NCBI GenBank assembly: GCA_009780415.1 | Contig: WRAC01000021.1 | Span: forward strand, 1 to 42,028 | Direction: 5' to 3' | DNA: 42,028 bases | Origin: Defluviitaleaceae bacterium | Lineage (GTDB): Bacteria; Bacillota; Clostridia; Lachnospirales; WRAX01 | Shown: positions 35,790-42,028 of the stretch, piece by piece | Numbering within the stretch: position 1 is the first letter of the stretch | How the letters are laid out: each line of letters begins with the position of its first letter | Position numbers and translations under genes: made by a program | Notes under the pieces: model-generated | The model's database searches: none | What the model was told of the DNA's origin: nothing | The model's input: only the letters and a program-made list of their open reading frames with translations

Positions 35790-36572
35790 ATGCGGGTAAT
35801 AGCTTTAAGCGCGGTGGCTGGGGTAATGGGCATGGGCCTTGGCGGGGCTTTATCGGCCCTGCTTGGCAAAAGGTCGCCCGAAATGATGTGCTGGATGCTT
35901 AGTTTCGCGGGCGGCGTAATGATCAGCATAGTTGGTTTTGAGCTTATACCCGGGGCCATTGAGCTATCGGGCACAGCTATGACAATAACCGGATTGATTA
36001 TCGGCGTTTGCGTTGTCATGGCGCTTAACCGGGTTGTAGATAAGTTCAGCCTTGCGCGGGGCCATGACGACAGTTTGCGTATCCATCACACCCACGAGGA
36101 ATTATATCACGAAGGGGGTATACTGAACAGCAAAGCCCTGCTGCGTTCCGGCGTGATCATGCTTGTCGCCATAGCGCTGCATAACCTTCCCGAAGGCGTG
36201 GCGATAGGCGCGGCGGGCAGCTTTGACGCGCGCCTTGGATTTACCTTGGCGCTTATGATCGCGCTGCATAATATCCCTGAGGGAATGGCAATCGCCGCGC
36301 CGCTTATCGGCGGCGGTATCGGCAAAGGCAAGGCGGTGACGCTGACCGCGCTGTCCGGAGCCCCGACTTTTATAGGCGCGGCTTTTGGCATTCTAATCGG
36401 CGGCGTTTCCAATACGGCCTTGTGCCTGTCCCTTGCGGCGGCCGGGGGCGCTATGCTGTATGTGGTGTTCGGCGAAATCATACCGCAAAGCGTCGTCATG
36501 ACAAAGAGCCGTTTCACTTCGATAATTACCCTTTTTGGAATTATAGTGGGGCTGCTGATTACGCGGATCTAG
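35790..36572 (+). CDS. ZIP-family metal transporter
   Basis: A 260-residue membrane protein of the ZIP family (ZupT-like), importing divalent metal ions such as Zn, Fe or Mn. Eight hydrophobic segments; the metal-binding helices carry HNLPEGVAIG and HNIPEGMAIA; the loop between TM3 and TM4 is His-rich (DDSLRIHHTHEELYHEGG). ATG 35790 follows GGGGAGA. Predicted to be repressed by the neighbouring DtxR-family protein when metal is plentiful. Its 3' end overlaps the convergent membrane protein gene by 14 bases. Confidence 0.9.
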   Translation: MRVIALSAVAGVMGMGLGGALSALLGKRSPEMMCWMLSFAGGVMISIVGFELIPGAIELSGTAMTITGLIIGVCVVMALNRVVDKFSLARGHDDSLRIHHTHEELYHEGGILNSKALLRSGVIMLVAIALHNLPEGVAIGAAGSFDARLGFTLALMIALHNIPEGMAIAAPLIGGGIGKGKAVTLTALSGAPTFIGAAFGILIGGVSNTALCLSLAAAGGAMLYVVFGEIIPQSVVMTKSRFTSIITLFGIIVGLLITRI

Positions 36573-37326
36573 GTTTCTTAAAATAATAAATGCCGCGTTC
36601 CCTGTCCCTGGCGTAATCATTGGAGCTAAAAGCCAGGAGCGCTTGGGAAGGCGTATAGAACAGCCAGATAATCTTACTGAAAAACGCTATATTAAAGAAG
36701 TCGAAATTACGCAGAACCACCGTTATATCGCCTATGATAAAGATGCCGAGGCTCAGCAGGAGTAAAATAGAGTTGGTTTTCGGATACAGTCCTTCGCGAA
36801 CGCGTTTTATAACGGAAATGATTACGGCGAGCAGCGCCTGTATATAATATGTAACGACGATGATAAGCATCCGCTGCCTGTCCCCGTAAAGGAAGAACCA
36901 CTCGTTGCGCGACAGGAAATACAGCGTTACGGGAATGATTAAGAAAAATGGCAGGATTAAGGCGTTTTTAGGCCTTCCGGGCTGGTAACGCATAAAATAT
37001 ACGCTCATTGTCACCCCGTAGCATACCATGCCGGTTATGTATTTATTATACTGAGTAAGCCTGTCCACGATAAATACATTGCCGAAAAGGCCCAGAAATA
37101 CGTCCGTTACGACAGTCAGGAGCATGGCGGTAAGAAGCATCGTGCCGTCATAACGGTTTATTGAGCTTTTCCATAGGAAAGCGGCGGTTATAAAACTGAG
37201 TACGATTGTCATGAACTTCATGATATCCGATGTTTTCGGCACCCTGTCAATAAACTCAAAGTAAATGAAGCCGGCTACCAAAGCCACGTAAATTGCGATT
37301 ATTACCCATACGGCAATCTTTTTCAT
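36559..37326 (-). CDS. eight-helix membrane protein, possibly YhhN/TMEM86-like
   Basis: A 255-residue protein with about eight transmembrane helices and no soluble domain. The spacing of TVVTDVFLGLFG in the third helix, a Tyr-rich fourth helix, FIIGDITVVL near residue 190 and a final IIWLFYTPSQALLAFSS recall YhhN/TMEM86 lysoplasmalogenase-like proteins, but similarity by eye is weak. I prefer ATG 37326 because it begins a normal membrane-protein N-terminus; the frame is open to 37380. Confidence 0.6.
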   Translation of the reverse strand: MKKIAVWVIIAIYVALVAGFIYFEFIDRVPKTSDIMKFMTIVLSFITAAFLWKSSINRYDGTMLLTAMLLTVVTDVFLGLFGNVFIVDRLTQYNKYITGMVCYGVTMSVYFMRYQPGRPKNALILPFFLIIPVTLYFLSRNEWFFLYGDRQRMLIIVVTYYIQALLAVIISVIKRVREGLYPKTNSILLLLSLGIFIIGDITVVLRNFDFFNIAFFSKIIWLFYTPSQALLAFSSNDYARDRERGIYYFKKPRSA

Positions 37327-37470
37327 AACGCACCCGCCCGGTTTTTCTTTAATTATAATGATATATTGTACAAAAAGCAAATAAAAGTGTATAATATGAA
37401 TATGAGTTCAACGAAGCTGAACCAACGGCGCAAACGGTTGAAACCGCGGAGCGTAATGAAAGGGATAAAA

Positions 37471-38196
37471 ATGCGTATAGATAAATTTCTGGCACACACA
37501 GGATTTGGCAGCAGGAAGGACGTTAAAAAGCTGGCGTGGCGCGGGCATGTGACCGTAAACGGTGTGCCGGCGCGAAGGCCGGAACATCACATAGACCCGG
37601 ACAGGGACGAAGTGCGCGTGGACGGCGAGCTTATCGTTTACACGAAATATGTATATATAATGGTAAATAAACCGGCGGGCATTATTTCCGCCGTAACCGA
37701 CCCGGACGGGGAGCCGACCGTATCCGAGCTTGCTGCGGAGGAAACCGGCGTACAGGGCCTGTTTCCAGTAGGCCGCCTGGACAAAGACGCAACGGGCCTT
37801 ATTATCCTGACAAACGACGGCATCTTTACCCACCGCGCCACATCTCCCAAGAAAAACGTGGAAAAGGTTTACCTTGTCGAGGCGCGGGGCGAGCTGACGG
37901 AAGCCGACGCCGCCGCGTTCAAAGCGCGCGTAACCGTCGAGGGCGGGTATCTCTGCCGCGAGGCAAAGCTGGAGATACTGACCGCCGGCCCGGTGAGCAC
38001 AGCGCTTGTTACCTTAACGGAAGGCCGTTATCATCAGGTTAAACTCATGTTTCAAGCCGTTGGCAAAAGCGTGCTGTCGCTGAAGCGGGTTTCATTCGCC
38101 GGCATACGGCTGCCGGACGACCTCCCCGAAGGGCAGGCGCGCCCTTTGAACGAGGAGGAGCTTGGCATTATCGCGCCGTATCTGTCGGAGGATTAG
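37471..38196 (+). CDS. RsuA/RluB-family pseudouridine synthase
   Basis: A 241-residue enzyme: S4 domain at residues 1-60 (MRIDKFLAHTGFGSRKDVKK, GHVTVNGVPA) and a catalytic domain with Asp in GRLDKDATGLIILTNDG. RYHQVKLMFQAVGKSVLSLKR and the C-terminal RPLNEEEL are typical of the RsuA branch that modifies 16S (U516) or 23S rRNA. ATG 37471 fits the S4 domain start and follows GAAAGGGA; an upstream in-frame Arg/Lys-rich stretch from 37366 is probably not translated. It is followed by two small genes in the same direction. Confidence 0.85.
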   Translation: MRIDKFLAHTGFGSRKDVKKLAWRGHVTVNGVPARRPEHHIDPDRDEVRVDGELIVYTKYVYIMVNKPAGIISAVTDPDGEPTVSELAAEETGVQGLFPVGRLDKDATGLIILTNDGIFTHRATSPKKNVEKVYLVEARGELTEADAAAFKARVTVEGGYLCREAKLEILTAGPVSTALVTLTEGRYHQVKLMFQAVGKSVLSLKRVSFAGIRLPDDLPEGQARPLNEEELGIIAPYLSED

Positions 38197-38205
38197 GAAT
38201 ATTGT

Positions 38206-38541
38206 ATGGCATATGACTTTATCGGAAAAATTAAGGATGTAAAAAATGAAAAGCTGCTGGAACCGGAACAGCTTCAGGAGGTTGTCGCAAAAATAAGCGT
38301 AAGGGCAAAGAAACCTCTGGAAATCAAGGCTGTACGTTCCGAGAAGGAGCCGCGGCGCGATTTGCTGGTAAAGGCAAAGATATACGTATCCTCGATGCCC
38401 GGCGTACATATGGACGATCTGTATGCCGCCATTAGCCTTTTTAAGTTTTATCTGGAGGAAATTGCCAACGCGACAAACGGCATGGTAAGCAGGTCAGAGG
38501 GGTTTTATAACGATGACAAAACATACAACTCACTCTACTAA
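38206..38541 (+). CDS. unrecognised 111-residue protein
   Basis: A small soluble protein, Lys/Glu-rich, with a predicted helix (LLEPEQLQEVVAKI), a strand pair (LEIKAVRSEK, DLLVKAKIYV) and a C-terminal helix (DLYAAISLFKFYLEEIANA). No family recognised. It starts 9 bases after the pseudouridine synthase and overlaps the next gene by 29 bases, so it is co-transcribed; a role with rRNA modification is only a guess from position. Confidence 0.65.
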   Translation: MAYDFIGKIKDVKNEKLLEPEQLQEVVAKISVRAKKPLEIKAVRSEKEPRRDLLVKAKIYVSSMPGVHMDDLYAAISLFKFYLEEIANATNGMVSRSEGFYNDDKTYNSLY

Positions 38542-38779
38542 CGGGGACGGCAGGCCGAATTGCCTGAAATGCAGGCATTACGCCGTTACATGGGAAACAA
38601 AGTACCCGTATTCCTGCAAGCTGCTGGGTTTTAAAACGGCCTCTGTACCGTCGGTTGTGGCGTATAAATCGACGGGCAAGGAATGCGAGGGTTACGAACC
38701 CAAAGATCCGCGGAAAAAATCACCGAACCCCAAAGATAAAGGCGATTCGGTGATTATAACAATCCGTAACAGGCAATAG
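38513..38779 (+). CDS. small Cys-rich (possibly zinc-binding) protein
   Basis: An 88-residue protein with NCLKCRHYAVTWETKYPYSC (CxxC then Cys 16 residues later) and GKECEGYEPK. This is a four-Cys pattern seen in a widespread but uncharacterised bacterial family. The C-terminus is basic (PRKKSPNPKDK). The start overlaps the previous gene and follows GAGGGG with slightly long spacing. Convergent with proS, 2 bases apart. Confidence 0.65.
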   Translation: MTKHTTHSTNGDGRPNCLKCRHYAVTWETKYPYSCKLLGFKTASVPSVVAYKSTGKECEGYEPKDPRKKSPNPKDKGDSVIITIRNRQ

Positions 38780-38781
38780 GG

Positions 38782-40215
38782 TTAATAGCATTTACCCCAG
38801 TAAACCATATATTTCGCTTCCCCTCCGCAGCACACGCATGTTTCGGATATCTTTTCCTGATCGAAGGGTATGACGCGCGATGTCGCGGTTGTGCGCTCCT
38901 TTATCCGCTCCTCACACGCGTTTCCGCCGCACCACATGGTTTTGATAAACCCGGGCTTTTCTTCAATCGTACGCTCGAATTCCTCCATGCCGAAAGCCGT
39001 AAATATTTTAGAATCCCGTGATTTTAAGGCCTTTTCGTACATAGAGCGCTTGATGTCAGCCAACAAGTCTTTTACGGCTTCCGCGATATTATCCAGCGAA
39101 ACCGTAATCTTCTCCCCGGTGTCCCTGCGCGCCAAAACCGCCTTGTTTTCGGCAATGTCGCGCGGGCCAAGCTCCAAACGGACGGGTACTCCGCGCATCT
39201 CGTACTCCGCGCTCTTCCAGCCCATTGATTTATCCGTATCGTCAAGGGAAACCCGAAGCTCCTTTTTCAATAAATCCCTGATTTCGCCGGCTTTTTCAAG
39301 TACGCCGGGTTTTTGCTGCGCCACGGGTATAATTACAACCTGTGTGGGCGCGACATCAGGCGGCAGCACCAGCCCGTTGTTGTCGCCGTGCACCATGATT
39401 ATGCCTCCGATCAAGCGCGTGCTGATCCCCCACGAGGTTTGGCTGACGTATTGAAGCTGGTTGTTCTTATCCGTAAACTGTATCTCGAAAGCGCGGGCGA
39501 AGCCGTCGCCGAAATTGTGGCTGGTTCCGGCCTGCAGCGCCTTGCCGTCGTGCATCATTGCCTCAATGCCGTAGGTGGCCTTCGCTCCGGCAAACTTCTC
39601 CCGCTCCGTCTTCCGCCCCTTTATAACGGGCATACACAGCACGTTTTCGCAAAGCTCGGCGTAGACGTTCAGCATTTTAATCGTTTCTTCCTGCGCCTCC
39701 TCCTCCGTGGCGTGCGCCGTGTGGCCTTCCTGCCACAGGAACTCAACATGCCGCAAAAACGGGCGCGTCGTTTTTTCCCAGCGCATTACCGAACACCACT
39801 GGTTATACAATTTCGGCAAATCACGCCAGCTTTGGATAACCCTGGAATAATGCTCACAGAACAGCGTTTCCGAAGTGGGGCGGATACACAGACGCTCCTG
39901 AAGCTTCTCCGACCCGCCGTGTGTAACCCAAGCCACCTCCGGGGCAAAGCCCTCGACGTGGTCCTTCTCCTTTTGCAAAAGGCTCTCGGGAATTAACAGC
40001 GGCATATAAACGTTGACATGCCCCGTCTCCTTAAAACGCCTGTCCGCCTGAGCCTGTATCAGTTCCCAAATGGCATATCCATAGGGCTGTAAGATAATAC
40101 AGCCTCGCACCCCTGAATAATCCACCATCTCCGCCTTTTTCACGATATCCGTGTACCATTGGGCAAAATCCTTGTCCATATCGGTAATGGCGGACACATT
40201 TTTTTCGTTCGACAT
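38782..40215 (-). CDS. proS: prolyl-tRNA synthetase, type 3 (archaeal/eukaryotic-like)
   Basis: A 477-residue class II aminoacyl-tRNA synthetase charging tRNA-Pro. Motif 2 region [24 protein letters not shown], motif 3 [13 protein letters not shown], and the extra C-terminal zinc domain (CGGNAC ... CVCCGG ... YWGKCY) define the short ProS3 form without an editing insertion. ATG 40215 follows GAGGCG; upstream codons belong to the T-box leader. Expression is controlled by the leader, responding to uncharged tRNA-Pro. Confidence 0.95.
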   Translation of the reverse strand: MSNEKNVSAITDMDKDFAQWYTDIVKKAEMVDYSGVRGCIILQPYGYAIWELIQAQADRRFKETGHVNVYMPLLIPESLLQKEKDHVEGFAPEVAWVTHGGSEKLQERLCIRPTSETLFCEHYSRVIQSWRDLPKLYNQWCSVMRWEKTTRPFLRHVEFLWQEGHTAHATEEEAQEETIKMLNVYAELCENVLCMPVIKGRKTEREKFAGAKATYGIEAMMHDGKALQAGTSHNFGDGFARAFEIQFTDKNNQLQYVSQTSWGISTRLIGGIIMVHGDNNGLVLPPDVAPTQVVIIPVAQQKPGVLEKAGEIRDLLKKELRVSLDDTDKSMGWKSAEYEMRGVPVRLELGPRDIAENKAVLARRDTGEKITVSLDNIAEAVKDLLADIKRSMYEKALKSRDSKIFTAFGMEEFERTIEEKPGFIKTMWCGGNACEERIKERTTATSRVIPFDQEKISETCVCCGGEAKYMVYWGKCY

Positions 40216-40254
40216 ACAATCGCCTCTTTTTTTTGTGTTTTTTTGTGGTTTCTG

Positions 40255-40535
40255 TGGTTGAAAATAAAAAATGCCTTGACCCAAAAGGGGCCAAAGCGGC
40301 GGTACCACCCTAATTGACGTCTAAATAACGGCGTCATCTCAAGTCTCTTTAACGCGAAGCGCGCCCCGCTTAATCACGGGAATGCCCACGGAATAAACCG
40401 TGTAAAGGCGGGTCAGAGGATCCCGCCGGAAGCTTTCACCAAGGCAATGGCAAATGCCGTGCTTCATGCCATGCTTCCTCTCTGCGGACGGGAGTTGCCC
40501 ATCGTTCCTTTTTAAGCATAAATATAAATTTATCA
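40255..40535 (-). ncRNA. T-box leader of proS
   Basis: The minus strand has the T-box antiterminator sequence AGGGTGGTACCGCC (within 40298-40315), followed by a 10-bp terminator stem (loop CTTT) and a run of T (about 40258-40270). The region upstream to about 40530 is rich in stems, consistent with Stem I to III. A possible specifier is CCU at 40417-40419, flanked by GGCGGG/CCCGCC arms, but I could not fold it with confidence. This RNA lets transcription into proS proceed when tRNA-Pro is uncharged. Confidence 0.85.
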
Positions 40536-40536
40536 T

Positions 40537-40565
40537 ATGTTACACTATTTATACGGTTATGTCAA
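40537..40565 (-). promoter_or_regulatory. promoter of T-box/proS transcript
   Basis: TTGACA (40560-40565), 17 bases, TAACAT (40537-40542) on the minus strand, just upstream of the leader. Confidence 0.6.
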
Positions 40566-40990
40566 GCAATTAATTCAAGGGTGCTCCGCGCGGCGGTAAT
40601 GATGCCGTTGATGCCCGTAATGGCTTCGTACTGCCGCTTGGATATGTTCATCAGCCAAGTATAAAGCCTGTTAAAATCCGCGTCTTCCGTCATAATCCTG
40701 TTTTCCAGCCCGCCCGTCCCTATCTCGCCGGACAAACGTGACAGCTCCAGGCTAAGCTCCGCCGCCTCATCGGCATAGAATTCGCGGAACTCTGAAAACG
40801 CCTTTATTTGCGCGTCGGTCATGGCCTCCCGTTTAATGTGTTTTATCCGCATGGCGGACTGGAGGCTTCCCATCACCGTATTTAAATCTTTTAATAAGTC
40901 GGATATGCCTTTCGTGTATTTGTCAAGCCGGGCAAAAGCATTGTCAATATCCCGCGGCTTGATGGCATGTTCGGCAGTAAGTATATTCAT
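40562..40990 (-). CDS. unrecognised 142-residue helical protein
   Basis: A small, mostly alpha-helical soluble protein (MNILTAEHAIKPRDIDNAF start; helices LDKYTKGISDLLKDLN, IKAFSEFREFYADEAAELS). No family recognised and no cysteines. ATG 40990 is preferred because GGGGTA lies 7 bases upstream. It ends right at the proS promoter, so it is probably transcribed separately from it. Confidence 0.65.
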   Translation of the reverse strand: MNILTAEHAIKPRDIDNAFARLDKYTKGISDLLKDLNTVMGSLQSAMRIKHIKREAMTDAQIKAFSEFREFYADEAAELSLELSRLSGEIGTGGLENRIMTEDADFNRLYTWLMNISKRQYEAITGINGIITAARSTLELIA

Positions 40991-41050
40991 AGGCATGTAC
41001 CCCGTTTTTTATAATGCGTCTATTTAAGTATAGGCCGTATTTATGAAATG

Positions 41051-41089
41051 TAAAACCCCGGAAGCCTTATTAAGCTTTGGATTCCGGGG
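41051..41089 (-). terminator. intrinsic terminator of the Met-rich gene
   Basis: On the minus strand CCCCGGAA pairs with TTCCGGGG (41082-41089 with 41056-41063) with an inner CC/GG pair, followed by TTTTA, 14 bases downstream of the microprotein stop. Confidence 0.75.
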
Positions 41090-41102
41090 GCGCTCGCTTG
41101 GA

Positions 41103-41267
41103 TTAAAACATTTTGCCGCCGCTCATCATCATGAACATCAGAATGAGCATCATCGGGTTCTGGCCCATGCCGCCAAACATACCGGGGCACAGGATCATGA
41201 GCATAAGGAACATCATAAGGGGATTTTCGCCGTCCATATGATGCATAGCGTTCACCGCAGGGTTCAT
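41103..41267 (-). CDS. methionine-rich membrane microprotein
   Basis: A 54-residue protein with 16 methionines (30%). It opens with MNPAVNAMHHMDGE and then has two tandem, similar units, NPLMMFLMLMILCPGMFGGM and NPMMLILMFMMMSGGKMF, each a short hydrophobic segment ending in Gly-Gly-x-Met. It could form a hairpin in the membrane or bind soft metals such as Cu(I) through Met and His; both are inference. ATG 41267 follows a perfect AGGAGGTAAC and the gene has its own terminator, so translation is credible. Family not recognised. Confidence 0.65.
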   Translation of the reverse strand: MNPAVNAMHHMDGENPLMMFLMLMILCPGMFGGMGQNPMMLILMFMMMSGGKMF

Positions 41268-41399
41268 ATAGTTACCTCCTATATTAATATAAAAGATAAA
41301 GGGCACGCGCGCCGTTTATTACATTCTATGAATAGACGCATAAATATTGCGTGTCTCTCCAAAATAGTACAAATACCATCTTTCTAAGGAGGCAAAGAT

Positions 41400-41558
41400 A
41401 TGGATATCAACTGTGTAAGCGACTGTGCGTACCAGCAGGAGGGCAAATGCGCGCTGACCGAGCTGCCTGCGGCATCCAGGCTCAGCATGGGGGTTTATTC
41501 GGGCGGCTGCTTATATTATATTGGAAAAGATAAACAAAATCCTCCGTTCAGCGTATAA
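41400..41558 (+). CDS. Cys-rich microprotein
   Basis: A 52-residue protein: NCVSDCAYQQEGKCAL near the N-terminus, then SGGCLYYIGK. The C-x3-C-x7-C-...-C spacing is that of a small clostridial family of unknown function, usually annotated as hypothetical, probably a metal-binding knuckle. Start ATG 41400 after AAGGAGG. Divergent from the Met-rich microprotein; the lipoprotein gene starts 33 bases downstream, and the end of this gene carries sequence complementary to the lipoprotein ribosome binding site. Confidence 0.65.
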   Translation: MDINCVSDCAYQQEGKCALTELPAASRLSMGVYSGGCLYYIGKDKQNPPFSV

Positions 41559-41584
41559 TTTCAGGAACATAATTAAAACGGAGG
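41541..41584 (+). promoter_or_regulatory. hairpin that can mask the lipoprotein ribosome binding site
   Basis: CCTCCGTT (41541-41548), inside the last codons of the Cys-rich microprotein, is complementary to AACGGAGG (41577-41584), the Shine-Dalgarno sequence of the lipoprotein gene, with a 28-base loop. Translation through the upstream gene's 3' end would open it, giving translational coupling. Confidence 0.5.
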
Positions 41585-41591
41585 GATTTCC

Positions 41592-41885
41592 ATGAAGAAA
41601 AGAATTATTATTGCGGCTGTGCTGGCTTTGGGTTTGATGATGGTGTTTACCGGGTGCATTCCCGGCGATGGGGCTAATGATATGCTCAACCAAGCCGGGT
41701 TTTTCAAAGGGGTATGGCATGGCTGGATCGCGCCGATTTCCTTGATTGCGTCACTGTTTAACTCCGGCTATTCGATTTACGAGGCGCATAATGTAGGTTT
41801 TTGGTACAATTTCGGCTTTTACATTGCGATTATCAGCGAATTCGGCGGCATTTCCCTTGTACGAAGCAAATCTTGCAAACGGTAA
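41592..41885 (+). CDS. small lipoprotein
   Basis: A 97-residue protein with a lipoprotein signal (MKKR, hydrophobic core, lipobox VFTGC with Cys22), then IPGDGAND and a conserved core (GFFKGVWHGWIAPISLIASLFN, in parts; IYEAHNVGFWYNFGFYIAII) holding two hydrophobic segments. This GVWHGWIAPISLI family is widespread among Firmicutes but I know of no assigned function. GGAGGG precedes ATG 41592. Confidence 0.75.
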   Translation: MKKRIIIAAVLALGLMMVFTGCIPGDGANDMLNQAGFFKGVWHGWIAPISLIASLFNSGYSIYEAHNVGFWYNFGFYIAIISEFGGISLVRSKSCKR

Positions 41886-41901
41886 TTTTTGTGAAAAGTT
41901 G

Positions 41902-41930
41902 TTGCGTTTGCGTTCTGCTTGATTTATAAT
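41902..41930 (+). promoter_or_regulatory. promoter ahead of the last gene
   Basis: TTGCGT (41902-41907), 17 bases, perfect TATAAT (41925-41930), 31 bases before the ATG at 41962. Confidence 0.6.
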
Positions 41931-41961
41931 TGTATGGCGATACTCTCGGGAGGATTATGAT

Positions 41962-42028
41962 ATGAGCCGTAACACTGTGATAAGGGAAATATTCAGTTGG
42001 GTAATAGTGGTTCTAAGCGGCGTCGGCG
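41962..42028 (+). CDS. start of probable signal peptidase I, cut by window end
   Basis: ATG 41962 follows GGGAGG. The 22 visible codons (MSRNTVIREIFSWVIVVLSG and two more) look like the N-terminal membrane anchor of a type I signal peptidase, whose typical start is a short basic stretch, then EI..W and a hydrophobic helix. The catalytic region lies outside the window, so the assignment is tentative. Confidence 0.4.
   Translation, partial: MSRNTVIREIFSWVIVVLSGVG

Noticed and set aside
38870-39996. Plus-strand ORFs across proS
   Set aside because: Antisense shadows of proS, which has all class II synthetase motifs and a T-box leader.
1-42028. CRISPR array, rRNA operon or insertion sequence
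   Set aside because: No regularly spaced repeats, rRNA sequence or transposase gene was seen; the only recombination gene is the serine recombinase.

Overview
The window looks like the chromosome of a spore-forming, low- to mid-GC member of the Clostridia (Firmicutes). The evidence is spoIVB and spoVT, a T-box leader on a type-3 proS, strong AGGAGG ribosome binding sites, TTG starts, and several small clostridial protein families. I cannot name a species.

Left part (1-20,860) is accessory. Positions 1-2,664 are AT-rich and carry an ImmA-like protease and an unrecognised 478-residue protein. They end at a 46-base 3' fragment of a tRNA-Trp gene that is followed by its own terminator. This is most simply the right attachment site of an integrated element lying to the left. 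Next is a promoter-led operon of a SiaA-type phosphatase (with NTF2-like and PAS sensors), SiaB kinase, SiaC and a cytosine permease. Positions 7,000-12,920 are the wreck of a galacto-N-biose/mucin O-glycan locus. An AraC regulator and a full-length GH112 phosphorylase survive. The solute-binding protein keeps only its C-terminal third, a GH101 endo-alpha-N-acetylgalactosaminidase has lost its catalytic barrel, and the last ORF is a chimera of a ROK-kinase N-terminus with two pieces of NagA. A minus-strand set follows: MarR, a heterodimeric ABC exporter, response regulator, histidine kinase. It is probably a drug or antimicrobial-peptide efflux module.

At 19,239-20,861 a large serine recombinase ends exactly where spoIVB (minus strand) is cut. 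The SpoIVB reading frame is normal through the serine protease motif and then, after Thr391-His392-Val393, runs into recombinase-strand sequence and stops. The recombinase therefore appears to sit at the end of an element inserted into a sporulation signalling protease gene. The missing 3' end of spoIVB and the usual neighbour spo0A are not in the window. This is the most interesting observation here.

Right part (20,860-42,028) is mostly housekeeping: a phosphoesterase with spoIVB, a secreted SIMPL protein, secA, prfB (with the programmed +1 frameshift), a HAD phosphatase, an RluA-type pseudouridine synthase, a site-2 protease, a sugar nucleotidyltransferase, spoVT, uxuA-uxuB, a WecA/TagO-like transferase, a DtxR-family regulator facing a ZIP metal transporter with an inverted-repeat operator, a membrane protein, an RsuA-type pseudouridine synthase with two small proteins, proS under T-box control, and a run of very small genes (a 30% methionine microprotein, a Cys-rich microprotein, a lipoprotein). 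The window ends at the start of a probable signal peptidase I gene. No rRNA, intact tRNA or CRISPR array was seen.
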